Assembly: GCA_963764465.1 (NCBI GenBank)
Contig: CAVXSO010000002.1
Location: 310,001-374,000 of the forward strand
Origin: JAJXXT01 sp963764465
GTDB taxonomy: Bacteria > Pseudomonadota > Alphaproteobacteria > Acetobacterales > Acetobacteraceae
Direction of reading: 5' to 3'
DNA length: 64,000 bases
Under the pieces are notes generated by a model, which was not told the DNA's origin, made no database searches, and worked only from the letters and a program-made list of their open reading frames with translations. Made by a program: the position numbers and the translations under genes. Below, one piece after another: positions 1-8,487 of the stretch (within the stretch, counting starts at the first letter, position 1; every line of letters starts with the position of its first letter).

Positions 1-1
1 C

Positions 2-589
2 CCGGGCCGGCTGCAGGCGGCCGCCGAGATGTTATACGACTTCGTCCACAAGATGTGCATTGACCAGATCGGTGAAGAGGGGAAGAAGTTCTTCCCGTTC
101 ATCTTCACGCTGTTTGCGTTTATCCTGTTCGGCAACCTGTTTGGCCTGATCCCCTATCAATTCACGGTCACGAGCCATCTTGCGGTCACTGCGGCGCTGG
201 CGCTGTTCGTGGTTGGGCTTGCGACCGTCGTGGGGCTGCGCATCCACGGGCTGCATTTCTTCTCCTACTTCCTGCCAAAGGGGCTGCCGTGGATCCTGGC
301 GCCGCTGATCGTGGCGGTTGAGGTGATTTCCTACCTCTCGCGGCCGGTCTCCCTGTCTTTCCGTCTTTTCGCCAACATGATGGCCGGCCACGTGGTGTTC
401 GAGGTGTTCGCCAGCTTCATGGTGGTGATGGCCGCCTCGCTGGGTGTCATCGGCTACGTGATGGCCGTTGCCCCCTTCGCGCTCGACGTGGCGATGACCG
501 GCTTCGAATTGCTGGTTGCCTCGCTGCAGGCCTACGTCTTCGCCGTGCTCGCCTGCATGTATCTGCACGACGCCGTGCACCTGCACTGA
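2..589 (+). CDS. atpB: F0F1 ATP synthase subunit a, 5' end outside window
   Basis: Membrane subunit a of the F0 proton channel; it lines the half-channels next to the c-ring. The reading frame is open to the left edge (visible first residues PGRLQAAAEMLYDFV, a typical region before the first internal Met at base 29), so the true start lies upstream. About 195 residues are visible, with several hydrophobic helices and the family signature SLSFRLFANMMAGH, whose Arg is the essential residue facing the c-ring carboxylate. It is followed by atpE, b' and b on the same strand, the usual alphaproteobacterial F0 order. Very secure. Confidence 0.97.
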   Translation, partial: PGRLQAAAEMLYDFVHKMCIDQIGEEGKKFFPFIFTLFAFILFGNLFGLIPYQFTVTSHLAVTAALALFVVGLATVVGLRIHGLHFFSYFLPKGLPWILAPLIVAVEVISYLSRPVSLSFRLFANMMAGHVVFEVFASFMVVMAASLGVIGYVMAVAPFALDVAMTGFELLVASLQAYVFAVLACMYLHDAVHLH

Positions 590-641
590 GGCACGGACAC
601 AACCGCTTACCTCGAACTCGTACAAGGAAGGACAGACTCTC

Positions 642-869
642 ATGGATCTTGCAGCCGCGAAGGCTATCGGCGCCGGGCTTGCCGTCATCGGCGTCGCGGG
701 TGCCGGCGTGGGTATCGGCAACATCTTTGCCGCCCTCGTGAACTCCATCGCCCGCAACCCCTCGGCCCGCGACAACGTGTTCGGTATCGGCATTCTTGGC
801 TTCGCGCTGACCGAGGCGATCGCGATTTACGCGCTCGTCATCGCGTTCATCATCCTCTACGCGATCTGA
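642..869 (+). CDS. atpE: F0F1 ATP synthase subunit c
   Basis: Proteolipid that forms the rotating c-ring. The 75-residue product starts MDLAAAKAIGAG and is two hydrophobic helices joined by the polar loop around RNP (residues 38-40); the proton-binding carboxylate is Glu58 in the segment LTEAIAIY. The start at 642 is preceded by AAGGAAGGA about 10 bases upstream; a longer in-frame opening back to 516 would overlap atpB and is not needed. The length is normal for the family. Confidence 0.97.
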   Translation: MDLAAAKAIGAGLAVIGVAGAGVGIGNIFAALVNSIARNPSARDNVFGIGILGFALTEAIAIYALVIAFIILYAI

Positions 870-874
870 CGCCG

Positions 875-1456
875 ATGCGGCGGCTGCTTCCTGCCGCGGC
901 GCTGCTGCTGGTCGCATCACCCGTGGGTATCACGCCCGCGCTGGCTGATGTCGGCCTGCCGCAGATGGACTTCGCCAACCCGCTGACGACCAGCCAGGTC
1001 GTCTGGGGCGCGCTGATCTTCGCGCTGCTCTACGTGCTGCTCTCGCGTGGCGCGCTGCCCAAGGTGGCGAGTGTGCTGGCGGAGCGGGCGCGCACGATCA
1101 GCGCCGATCTCGATGCGGCGAAGGCGGCCAAGCACCAGGCGGACACCGCCGTCGCCGAAGTGGCTCGCGCCACGCGGGAGGCGCAGGCCGCCGCGGCCGC
1201 CGAGATCGCGCAGGCCGCCGCTGCCGCCAAGGCAACGGCCGAGGCGGGGGCCGCGCGCGCCGCCACGGCGCTGGAGGCGCAGCTTGCCGCCGCGGAGGCA
1301 CGCATCCACGCCGCGCGCGCTGCCGCCATGGGCGCACTACGTGAAGTCGCGACGGAGGCCACGACGGCGCTTGCTGCCCGCCTGATCGGCCATGCGCCCG
1401 ACACCGCCGCCGTCGACGCGGCGGTCGGGACCGCGCTGGCATCGCGGAAAGCCTGA
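875..1456 (+). CDS. atpF2: F0F1 ATP synthase subunit b'
   Basis: Second peripheral-stalk subunit (b'), which pairs with b in alphaproteobacteria and phototrophs. The 193-residue product has a hydrophobic, signal-like N-terminus (to about residue 25), a membrane helix around residues 40-60 (VVWGALIFALLYVLLSRG), then a long Ala/Glu-rich coiled coil for dimerisation with b and contact with F1 delta. It begins five bases after the atpE stop, so it is clearly in the same transcript. Assignment as b' rather than b rests on order and on the signal-like extension. Confidence 0.92.
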   Translation: MRRLLPAAALLLVASPVGITPALADVGLPQMDFANPLTTSQVVWGALIFALLYVLLSRGALPKVASVLAERARTISADLDAAKAAKHQADTAVAEVARATREAQAAAAAEIAQAAAAAKATAEAGAARAATALEAQLAAAEARIHAARAAAMGALREVATEATTALAARLIGHAPDTAAVDAAVGTALASRKA

Positions 1457-1466
1457 GGAGACGGGG

Positions 1467-1961
1467 ATGGAGTTCTTCGCCGAAGCCCGCAACTGGGTCA
1501 GCATCGCGATCGTCCTCTTCTTCGTGCTGTTCGGGCGCAAGCTGTGGGCCGCCATCGCGGGGATGCTCGACGGCCATGCCGAGGCTGTTCGCGTCGAACT
1601 CGCGGAAGCCGCGCGTCTGCGGCGCGAGGCCGAGGCGATGCTGGCCGAGGCCACCGCACGGCGCGAACAGGCGCTGGCGGAGGCCAAGCGCATGCTTGAA
1701 GGGGCGAAGGACGAGGCCGTGCGAGTTGCTGCCGAGGCGGCCGCGGAGGCCGCCCGCGCCGCCGAGCGCCGCGAGCGCATGGCGCATGACCGTATCGCCG
1801 CGGCCGAGAAGGCCGCCATCACCGAGGTCAAACTCGCTGCCGCTGAGATCGCTGCCGTTGCCTCCGAGCAGGTGATCCGCGGGACGCTCACGGGGACGGA
1901 GTCGGACGCGCTGGTCGATCGGGCCATCGCGCAGCTGCCTGCGGCGCTTCGGGCGGCTTAA
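1467..1961 (+). CDS. atpF: F0F1 ATP synthase subunit b
   Basis: Peripheral-stalk subunit b. The 164-residue product begins MEFFAEARNWVSIAIVLFF, with one N-terminal membrane helix followed by a charged alpha-helical stalk of about 130 residues (repeated Ala/Glu/Arg heptad-like pattern). The start at 1467 has GAGGAGACGGGG just upstream and lies 10 bases after the b' stop; an in-frame opening from 1392 would overlap b'. It is the last F0 gene of the run; the F1 genes are not in the window. Confidence 0.95.
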   Translation: MEFFAEARNWVSIAIVLFFVLFGRKLWAAIAGMLDGHAEAVRVELAEAARLRREAEAMLAEATARREQALAEAKRMLEGAKDEAVRVAAEAAAEAARAAERRERMAHDRIAAAEKAAITEVKLAAAEIAAVASEQVIRGTLTGTESDALVDRAIAQLPAALRAA

Positions 1962-2111
1962 AGTAAGGTAAGGACGGGCTTTATCTGGACCCGCAGAAGG
2001 TCAATTAGTCTTTTAGACCAATGGGTTGATGCCCCGCTTGACAACTCGCCGCGCAGCTTCGCACGAACGCGGGGGCCTTCACGAGCGGGCGCGCCAGGCG
2101 CAGAATGAATT

Positions 2112-3446
2112 ATGGCTAAAACAGCGATCGCACGCCGCAGCGCCCTGATCGGCGCGGCAACCGCCGCGAGCGTCCCGCGCGCCCGCGCCGCGGCGAAGCC
2201 CCCCGTCGTCTTCATCCATGGCAATGGTGATACCGCCGCGCTCTGGATCACCACGATCTGGCGCTTCGAGAGCAACGGATGGCCGCGTGACCGGCTGCAC
2301 GCGGTCGATTTCCGCTACCCCACCGCACGACGCGTCGCCGATGTGCCGCAGCCCGGTACCTCCTCCGTCGCCGAGCAGGTGGCCCAGCTCGCCGAGGAAG
2401 TCGCTGCCCTGCGACGGCGCACTGGCGCGGAGAAGGTGGTCATCGTCGCGCAGTCGCGCGGCGGCCTCGTCGCCCGCCTCTTCGTCAAGAATGGCGGTGC
2501 CGAGCAGGTGGAGGCGATGATCCTCTGCGGCAGCGTCAACCATGGGGTGCTCGACTCGAACACGATCCTCGTTGGCAGCGAGTTCAACGCCAACTCCGCT
2601 TTCCTACGTTCGCTCAACGGGGGCCTCTCGGAGGTGGTTCCGGGCGTGCGGACGCTGACGATTCGCAGCACGGACATGGACAAGTTCGCCCAGCCGGACG
2701 GGCGCGCGATCGGCCTGCCCCAGGTCAAGGGCACCGGCTATGACGCGCCGGCGCTGCGCGGCGCTACCAATGTCGCGATCCCGGGCCTCGATCATCGCGA
2801 GACCGGCTATTCGCCGCAGGCCTTCGCCGCGATGTGGCGCTTCCTGACGGGCAGTGCCCCGCGCACCGTGGACGTGGTGGCGGAGCGGCGGGTCACCCTC
2901 TCCGGCAAGATCTCCGGTTGGCAGGGCGACCTGCCCAGCAATATCGGCCTCACGGGCGTGCGGCTCGAGGTCTTCGCCGTCGATGCGATGACAGGCGAAC
3001 GCAACGGGGCGGCGTTGCTGAAGCAGAGCACCGGCAAAAGCGGCGCCTGGGGGCCGGTCGCCGTCTCGCCGGACGATTACCTGGAGTTTGTCTTCGCGGT
3101 TCCGGGGCTGTCGACGACGCACATCTACCGCTCGCCGTTTCCGCGCTCCTCCGAGATCGCGAATCTGCGCCCGCAGCGCCTGGCGGCGCTGGATACGGGA
3201 AAGGGGGCAATCGTCCATCTCTCGCGCCCGCGGGGCTATTTCGGGGCCGGGCGCGACCACGTGCTGCTCGCCGGGCGGATGCCGCCCAGCATTCCTCGCG
3301 GCGTGCCGGCCGTTTCCGACATCGCGATGGCCTATCCGCTGCCGGGCACTGAATGTGTGGTTGGCCAGTGTAACAGCGAAACAATTGCCGCGCGTACCTG
3401 GCCCGCCGCCGACGGCCATGTGAGCATCATCGAACTGACGGACTGA
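2112..3446 (+). CDS. Exported lipase-like alpha/beta hydrolase
   Basis: Predicted exported serine hydrolase of 444 residues. The N-terminus (residues 1-27) carries an ARRSALIGAATAA stretch and an Ala-rich cleavage region, resembling a Tat or Sec signal. The hydrolase core follows: the oxyanion-loop motif HGNG at 36-39 and a nucleophile elbow A-Q-S-R-G with Ser115. The Ala in place of the first Gly is seen in Bacillus LipA-type lipases. A likely catalytic His is in the segment GLDHRET. The C-terminal 190 residues are beta-rich and may be a separate substrate or surface-binding domain. It stands alone between the ATP synthase genes and convergent fhs. The substrate is unknown. Confidence 0.8.
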   Translation: MAKTAIARRSALIGAATAASVPRARAAAKPPVVFIHGNGDTAALWITTIWRFESNGWPRDRLHAVDFRYPTARRVADVPQPGTSSVAEQVAQLAEEVAALRRRTGAEKVVIVAQSRGGLVARLFVKNGGAEQVEAMILCGSVNHGVLDSNTILVGSEFNANSAFLRSLNGGLSEVVPGVRTLTIRSTDMDKFAQPDGRAIGLPQVKGTGYDAPALRGATNVAIPGLDHRETGYSPQAFAAMWRFLTGSAPRTVDVVAERRVTLSGKISGWQGDLPSNIGLTGVRLEVFAVDAMTGERNGAALLKQSTGKSGAWGPVAVSPDDYLEFVFAVPGLSTTHIYRSPFPRSSEIANLRPQRLAALDTGKGAIVHLSRPRGYFGAGRDHVLLAGRMPPSIPRGVPAVSDIAMAYPLPGTECVVGQCNSETIAARTWPAADGHVSIIELTD

Positions 3447-3471
3447 GGCAGCGCGCCGCGACTGCGAGGCG

Positions 3472-5133
3472 TCAGAACAGGCCCTCGATGTTGCCGGCGG
3501 AGTCGAGGTGGATCCCCTCCGCCGCCGGCACCCTGGGCAGGCCGGGCATGGTCATGATCTCGCCCGCGATCGCGACGACGAAGCCGGCACCGGCGGAAAG
3601 CCGTACGTCGCGCACCGGCAGCGTGTGGCCGTCCGGCGCACCGAGCTTCGTGGGATCGGCACTGAAACTGTACTGGGTCTTGGCGATGCAGACGGGCATG
3701 TGGCCGAAGCCCGCCTTTTCCCAGGCCGCGAGCTTGCGTGCCGCGCCCTCGGCGATGGCGACCGCGCCGGCGCGATAAATCCGTTTCGCAATGGTCTCGA
3801 TCTTCCCGGCCAGCCCGATCGTGTCCGGGTAGAGTGTCTGGAACGCCGCCTTGCCCTCGGCGATGCGCGCCTGCACGGCCTTCGCGAGCGCCGCCGCCCC
3901 CGCCGCGCCATCGGCCCAATGGGTGCAGGGCACGACCTCCACTGCCACGCCCGCGCGCACCGCCGCGATCTCGGCATCCGTGTCGCTGGTGAAACGGTTC
4001 AGCGCCACCACCACCGGCAGCCCATAGCCCTGCATGTTTTCCACATGCCGCGCCAGGTTCACGACGCCGCGGCTCACCGCCGCCACGTCCTCCCGCCCGA
4101 GATCGGACTTTGCGACGCCGCCATGCATCTTGAGCGCACGCACGGTAGCCACCACCACGCAGCACGAAGGCGCGAGCCCAGCGAGGCGGCACTTGATGTC
4201 GAGGAATTTCTCGCCGCCGAGGTCGGCGCCGAAGCCTGCCTCGGTCACCACCACGTCAGCGAGCGAGAGCCCGAGCTTCGTCGCCATCACCGAGTTGCAG
4301 CCATGCGCGATGTTGGCGAAGGGCCCGCCGTGCACCAGTGCCGGCGAGCCCTGGAGCGTCTGCACCATGTTGGGCATCAGCGCGTCGCGTAGCAAGGCTG
4401 CCATCGCGCCATCGGCCTTGATGTCCTTCGCGGTGACGAACCCGCCGCCCTTCTTCGCCGCGACGATGATGCGTGCGAGGCGCGCCTGGAGATCGTGCAG
4501 TGAGGTTGCGAGGCAGAACACCGCCATCACCTCGGAGGCGACGGTAATGTCGAACCCGTCCTCGCGCGGGGAGCCGTTCGCGGCCCCGCCGAGCGAGGTC
4601 ACGATGGAGCGCAGGGCGCGGTCGTTCATGTCCATCGCACGGCGCCAGGAGACGCGCCTCGGGTCGATCCCGGCCTCGTTGCCCCAGTAGAGATGATTAT
4701 CCACCATCGCCGCGAGCAGGTTGTTGGCCGCCGTGATGGCGTGGAAATCGCCGGTGAAGTGCAGGTTGATCTCGTCCATCGGCGCCACCTGCGCGTGGCC
4801 GCCTCCGGTCGCGCCGCCCTTCATGCCGAAGCAGGGCCCGAGCGAGGGCTCGCGCAGGCAGATCATGGTGCGGGTGCCCGCGGCGTTGAGCGCGTCGCCG
4901 AGCCCGATCGTGGTCGTGGTCTTGCCTTCGCCCGCGGGTGTCGGGCTGATGCCCGTGACCAACACGAGCGCACCCGGCTTGCGGGCGGCCTGCTGCGCGA
5001 TGAAGTCGAAATCGATCTTCGCCTTGTAACGCCCGTACGGTACCAGCGCGGTCTCGGGGATATTCGCGTGCGCCGCGATCTCGGCGATCGGCTTCAGCCT
5101 GGTTGCCCGCGCGATCTCGAGGTCGCTCGTCAT
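3472..5133 (-). CDS. fhs: Formate--tetrahydrofolate ligase
   Basis: Makes 10-formyl-tetrahydrofolate from formate, THF and ATP in the cytoplasm. The 553-residue product is the normal length for bacterial Fhs. The ATP-binding loop TPAGEGKTTTT is at residues 65-75, and family stretches such as FGMKGGATGGGHAQV and FADLGGEKFLDIKC-like sequence follow. The start MTSDLEIARATRLKPI at 5133 overlaps the phnW stop by four bases (ATGA), so it is translated together with the aminotransferase upstream. Convergent with the lipase-like gene. Confidence 0.97.
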   Translation of the reverse strand: MTSDLEIARATRLKPIAEIAAHANIPETALVPYGRYKAKIDFDFIAQQAARKPGALVLVTGISPTPAGEGKTTTTIGLGDALNAAGTRTMICLREPSLGPCFGMKGGATGGGHAQVAPMDEINLHFTGDFHAITAANNLLAAMVDNHLYWGNEAGIDPRRVSWRRAMDMNDRALRSIVTSLGGAANGSPREDGFDITVASEVMAVFCLATSLHDLQARLARIIVAAKKGGGFVTAKDIKADGAMAALLRDALMPNMVQTLQGSPALVHGGPFANIAHGCNSVMATKLGLSLADVVVTEAGFGADLGGEKFLDIKCRLAGLAPSCCVVVATVRALKMHGGVAKSDLGREDVAAVSRGVVNLARHVENMQGYGLPVVVALNRFTSDTDAEIAAVRAGVAVEVVPCTHWADGAAGAAALAKAVQARIAEGKAAFQTLYPDTIGLAGKIETIAKRIYRAGAVAIAEGAARKLAAWEKAGFGHMPVCIAKTQYSFSADPTKLGAPDGHTLPVRDVRLSAGAGFVVAIAGEIMTMPGLPRVPAAEGIHLDSAGNIEGLF

Positions 5134-6236
5134 GCCGCACTCCTCCGTCCGATGCCGAATTCCGCCAGCGTCTCGCCGACGGCGGTCGAGAACCCCTCGA
5201 AATCCGCGCGATCCAGCGCGCCGATGGTACCGACGCGAAAGCTTGGCGCTTCCGTGTCGTAGAAATTGCTGATGAGGTAGCCGCGCCGCTTCAATGCGTC
5301 GACGAAGCGTTGCAGGTCCCAGGCGGGGTCGTCGGGGGCGGCGATGTTGCTCACGATCGGGCCCTGGTGGCGCGCCGCGAGCACCGGGCGCAGGCCGAGC
5401 GCGATCATTCCCTGGCGCAACGCCGCTGCGTTCGCCGTGTAGCGCGCCAGCCGGCCCTCGCGCCCCTCCGCGTCCAGCCTGTCGAGGGCGACCGAGAGCG
5501 CGTTCAGGGCCTGCGCCGGCGGCGTGAAGCGGAACGTGCCCCAGCCGCGCTTTTCCGCGTGCTCGAGAATGTCCGCGAGGTCGAGGCACCAGGAGGCGGC
5601 GGTCCGCGGCGGCGGCATCGCGTCGCGCCGTGCGAGCACCACGGCGAACCCCGGCATGCCCTCCAGGCATTTGTTGGGCGTGAACACGGCCGCCGCGATT
5701 TCCGGCTGGGCCGACAGGTCGAGCGGCAGGGCCCCGAAGGCCGAGACCGCGTCCACCAGCATTCGCCGCCCCGCCGCGCGCGCCGCGGCGCCGATCGCCA
5801 CCAGGTCGTTGACGATGCCGGAGCTTGTTTCGCTCTGCACCAGCCCCACCATCGCGATGGTGGGGTCGGCGAGGGCCTTGCGCACCGTGTCCGGGTCGAC
5901 GGGCTCCGTGCGGGAGGCGGCGAGCGGCACCGGTTCGCGCCCCGCCTCGCGGGCCAGGCGCGCCATGCGCTCGGCGTAGCTACCGGTCATCGGGATCAGG
6001 ATGCGCTCGCCCGGGAGCAGCAGCGAGCGCAGCGCGGCCTCCACACCGAAATGCCCGCTACCCTGGACGGGAAGCGCTGCGTGCGCTGTTTCCACCCCGC
6101 CGCCAAGCGCGAGGAGCCGTGCGCGCATCCCGGCGTAGAGCGGGCGAAAATCGTTGTCCCAGGGAGCAAAATCCAGCGCCATCGCGGCACGGACATCGGG
6201 ATGCGTGGTCACGGGACCGGGGATCAGCAGCTTCAT
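5130..6236 (-). CDS. phnW: 2-aminoethylphosphonate--pyruvate transaminase-like (class V aminotransferase)
   Basis: PLP-dependent class V aminotransferase of 368 residues. Sequence features fit PhnW: N-terminal LLIPGPVTTHPDVR, the D-APWD-DF segment, VQGSGHFGVEA (residues 57-66), Asp162 in VDAVSAFG and the Schiff-base Lys189 in TPNKCLEGMPGF. PhnW converts 2-aminoethylphosphonate plus pyruvate to phosphonoacetaldehyde plus alanine. No phosphonatase (phnX, phnA, phnY) or phosphonate transporter is visible. The stop overlaps the start of fhs by four bases, which is unusual context and leaves open a serine- or alanine-glyoxylate type activity feeding one-carbon metabolism. Family secure, substrate moderate. 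Confidence 0.8.
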   Translation of the reverse strand: MKLLIPGPVTTHPDVRAAMALDFAPWDNDFRPLYAGMRARLLALGGGVETAHAALPVQGSGHFGVEAALRSLLLPGERILIPMTGSYAERMARLAREAGREPVPLAASRTEPVDPDTVRKALADPTIAMVGLVQSETSSGIVNDLVAIGAAARAAGRRMLVDAVSAFGALPLDLSAQPEIAAAVFTPNKCLEGMPGFAVVLARRDAMPPPRTAASWCLDLADILEHAEKRGWGTFRFTPPAQALNALSVALDRLDAEGREGRLARYTANAAALRQGMIALGLRPVLAARHQGPIVSNIAAPDDPAWDLQRFVDALKRRGYLISNFYDTEAPSFRVGTIGALDRADFEGFSTAVGETLAEFGIGRRSAA

Positions 6237-6353
6237 GGACGCTCCTTCCGCTGCGCCGAGCCATCGCATGCGTCTGCCGTGGAATCCACCCCTGCGGCAC
6301 CGCTTTGCGCCCGCCTCTTCGCGCGCACCCCCGGCTTGCCGTATGCTTAGGCC

Positions 6354-6818
6354 ATGGTTGCGATGCTGGGTCTGCCGTCCTGGGTTCCCTGGTGGTTGCC
6401 GCTGCTGGTCCTGGTACCGGGCGTGGTGTGGCTGCTGGCCATGTTGCCGATGCCGTTCGCCGTGCTTGGCTTGCGTGGCCGGCTGGAAGGGATCGAGGCG
6501 CGGCTCGATGAGCTGCAGCAGGAAATCCGTACCCTTGCGCTGCGGATGCCGGAGCCGGATCCCGCGTCCCATCGCATACCGGTGCCGCCGCGCCGCGAGA
6601 TCTTCACGCCGCCCTATCCGGACGAGGACGAGCCCATGCCGCCCGCGAAGCTGCGCCGCGTGGCGGAACGGCCCGGGGCGGAGCGGCCCGGGCCGGACCG
6701 CCATGCGGCGGACGCCGACGCCGGGCACCGCGCAGAGGAGCGGCCGCGGGACCGTAAGCCGCCGGACCCCACCACGCGACCCCGTCGCCTTGAACCGCGG
6801 CTTGACTTCCGCCGCTGA
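6354..6818 (+). CDS. Small membrane-anchored hypothetical protein
   Basis: No family recognised. The 154-residue product has a hydrophobic N-terminal segment of about 30 residues (WVPWWLPLLVLVPGVVWLLAM), then a short coiled-coil-like stretch (RLEGIEARLDELQQEIRTLAL), then a long proline- and charge-rich tail that looks disordered. It precedes the amidase gene by 17 bases on the same strand, so the two are probably co-transcribed. The region 6237-6353 before it is the divergent promoter space shared with phnW. Confidence 0.65.
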   Translation: MVAMLGLPSWVPWWLPLLVLVPGVVWLLAMLPMPFAVLGLRGRLEGIEARLDELQQEIRTLALRMPEPDPASHRIPVPPRREIFTPPYPDEDEPMPPAKLRRVAERPGAERPGPDRHAADADAGHRAEERPRDRKPPDPTTRPRRLEPRLDFRR

Positions 6819-6835
6819 ACCCACAGGAGCCCAGC

Positions 6836-7672
6836 ATGCGCGTCAGCGTCATCCAGATGTGTTCCGGCGCCCAGGTCGACAGGAACATCGAGCAGGCACG
6901 TGGCCTGATCGATGCCGCCATGGCGGCGGACCGGCCGGACATCGTGGCCCTGCCCGAGGTCTGGAGCTCGCTGGGCGGCAACCGTGCCGACAAATTCGCG
7001 GCGTCCGAGCCGTTGCCGCCCGCAGGCAGCAACGAGCCTGGCGGCCCGGTCTATGAGTTCCTGCGCTCCGTCGCGCGCGAGAAGCGCATCCACGTGCATG
7101 GCGGCTCGATCGTTGAGCGCGACGGCGAGCGCCTGTTCAACACCACGCTGGTGTTCGACCCCGCGGGCACGGAGATCGGCCGTTATCGCAAGATCCACCT
7201 GTTCGACATCGTAACGCCGGACGGCCAGGGCTATCGCGAGAGCGCCACGTTCGGGTCCGGCGCGGATATCGTCACGTGCAAGGTCGGCGGCACCGAGGTC
7301 GGGCTTGCGATCTGCTACGATGTGCGCTTCCCGGAGCTGTTCCTGGCGCTGCGCCGGCAGGGGGCCGAGCTGATCTTCCTGCCCGCCGCCTTCACGCTGC
7401 AGACCGGCAAGGATCACTGGGAGACGCTGATCCGCGCCCGCGCGATCGAGACGCAGTGCTGGTTTGCTGCCCCGGCGATGTGGGGCCGGCATATCGACGG
7501 CTCGGGCGAGGCGCGCTTTACCTACGGGCATTCGCTGGTCTGCGATCCCTGGGGGATGGTGACGGCCAAGGTCTCCGACGGTACCGGCTGGACCACGGCG
7601 CGCATCGATCCCGCCATCACCGCGCGCGTACGCCGGGACATGCCGGTGCTCGAACACCGCAAGCTCGTTTGA
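6836..7672 (+). CDS. Carbon-nitrogen hydrolase (nitrilase superfamily, Nit1-like)
   Basis: Cytoplasmic amidase of 278 residues with the nitrilase-superfamily triad in the right order and spacing: Glu41 in ALPEVW, Lys119 in YRKIHLFD and Cys160 in AICYDVRFPE. The combination GRYRKIHLFDI and the ICYDVRFPELFLALRR segment resembles Nit1-type deaminated glutathione amidases, a metabolite-repair activity; this substrate is inferred from similarity. RBS-like CACAGGAG precedes the start. NAD kinase follows after 31 bases on the same strand. Confidence 0.9.
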   Translation: MRVSVIQMCSGAQVDRNIEQARGLIDAAMAADRPDIVALPEVWSSLGGNRADKFAASEPLPPAGSNEPGGPVYEFLRSVAREKRIHVHGGSIVERDGERLFNTTLVFDPAGTEIGRYRKIHLFDIVTPDGQGYRESATFGSGADIVTCKVGGTEVGLAICYDVRFPELFLALRRQGAELIFLPAAFTLQTGKDHWETLIRARAIETQCWFAAPAMWGRHIDGSGEARFTYGHSLVCDPWGMVTAKVSDGTGWTTARIDPAITARVRRDMPVLEHRKLV

Positions 7673-7703
7673 GCCTGCTCACGTTCCAACGGCGCCGCAC
7701 GCG

Positions 7704-8462
7704 ATGACATCGCTCAGTTTCGTGGCCGCCACCACGCCGGCGGCGCAGGAGGCGCGTGCGCGCCTGGTCGGACGCTACGGCGATGCCGGAGAGGCCGCGG
7801 AGGTGGTGGTGGCGCTCGGCGGCGACGGGATGATGCTGGAGACGCTGCACCGGCAGCTGGTCGAGGGGCGGCCAGTCTATGGCATGAATTTCGGCTCGGT
7901 CGGCTTCCTGATGAATGCCTACGCGGAGGATGATCTGCCGGCCCGCGCGGCCGCCGCCAACCCCACGCGGCTGCATCCGTTGCGCATGTGCGCCACCACC
8001 GCGGACGGTGGTATCGAGGAAGCGCTGGCGCTCAACGAGGTTTCGCTGCTGCGCCAGCTCCGCCAATCCGCCAAGATCCGCATCACTGTGGACGGCACGC
8101 TGCGCCTCGCGGAGTTGATTTGCGATGGCATCCTGCTCGCCACACCTGCCGGGTCCACCGCCTACAACCTTTCCGCCCACGGCCCCATCGTGCCGCTCTC
8201 GGCCAATCTGCTGCCGCTCACGCCAATCTCCGCGTTCCGCCCGCGACGCTGGCGCGGTGCGCTGCTGCCATCGACCGCGCATGTCCTGTTCGACGTGCTG
8301 GAGGCGGACAAGCGCCCGGTCGCCGCGGTTGCCGACCAGATGGAGGTGCGCGACGTGATCCGGGTTGCAGTGCACGAGGACCGGAACGTCGGCGTCACCG
8401 TCCTGCACGATCGCGATCATGGGCTTTCCGAGCGCATCATCGCGGAGCAATTCACCGTCTGA
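7704..8462 (+). CDS. nadK: NAD kinase
   Basis: Phosphorylates NAD to NADP. The 252-residue product has the diagnostic GGDG motif at residues 39-42 (VVALGGDGMML), the NFGSVGFLMN segment, ALNEVSLLRQ, and the second conserved Gly/Thr-rich region DGILLATPAGSTAYNLSAHGPI. The size is that of compact alphaproteobacterial NadK. It lies in a three-gene same-strand run with the amidase upstream and the MlrC-family gene 25 bases downstream. Confidence 0.96.
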   Translation: MTSLSFVAATTPAAQEARARLVGRYGDAGEAAEVVVALGGDGMMLETLHRQLVEGRPVYGMNFGSVGFLMNAYAEDDLPARAAAANPTRLHPLRMCATTADGGIEEALALNEVSLLRQLRQSAKIRITVDGTLRLAELICDGILLATPAGSTAYNLSAHGPIVPLSANLLPLTPISAFRPRRWRGALLPSTAHVLFDVLEADKRPVAAVADQMEVRDVIRVAVHEDRNVGVTVLHDRDHGLSERIIAEQFTV

Positions 8463-8487
8463 CCCGCCACACCAACGGACAAAACCC

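Noticed and set aside
1962..2111. TTGACA at 2038-2043 as a promoter of the lipase-like gene
   Set aside because: No acceptable -10 at the right distance (GCACGA), so not listed as a promoter.
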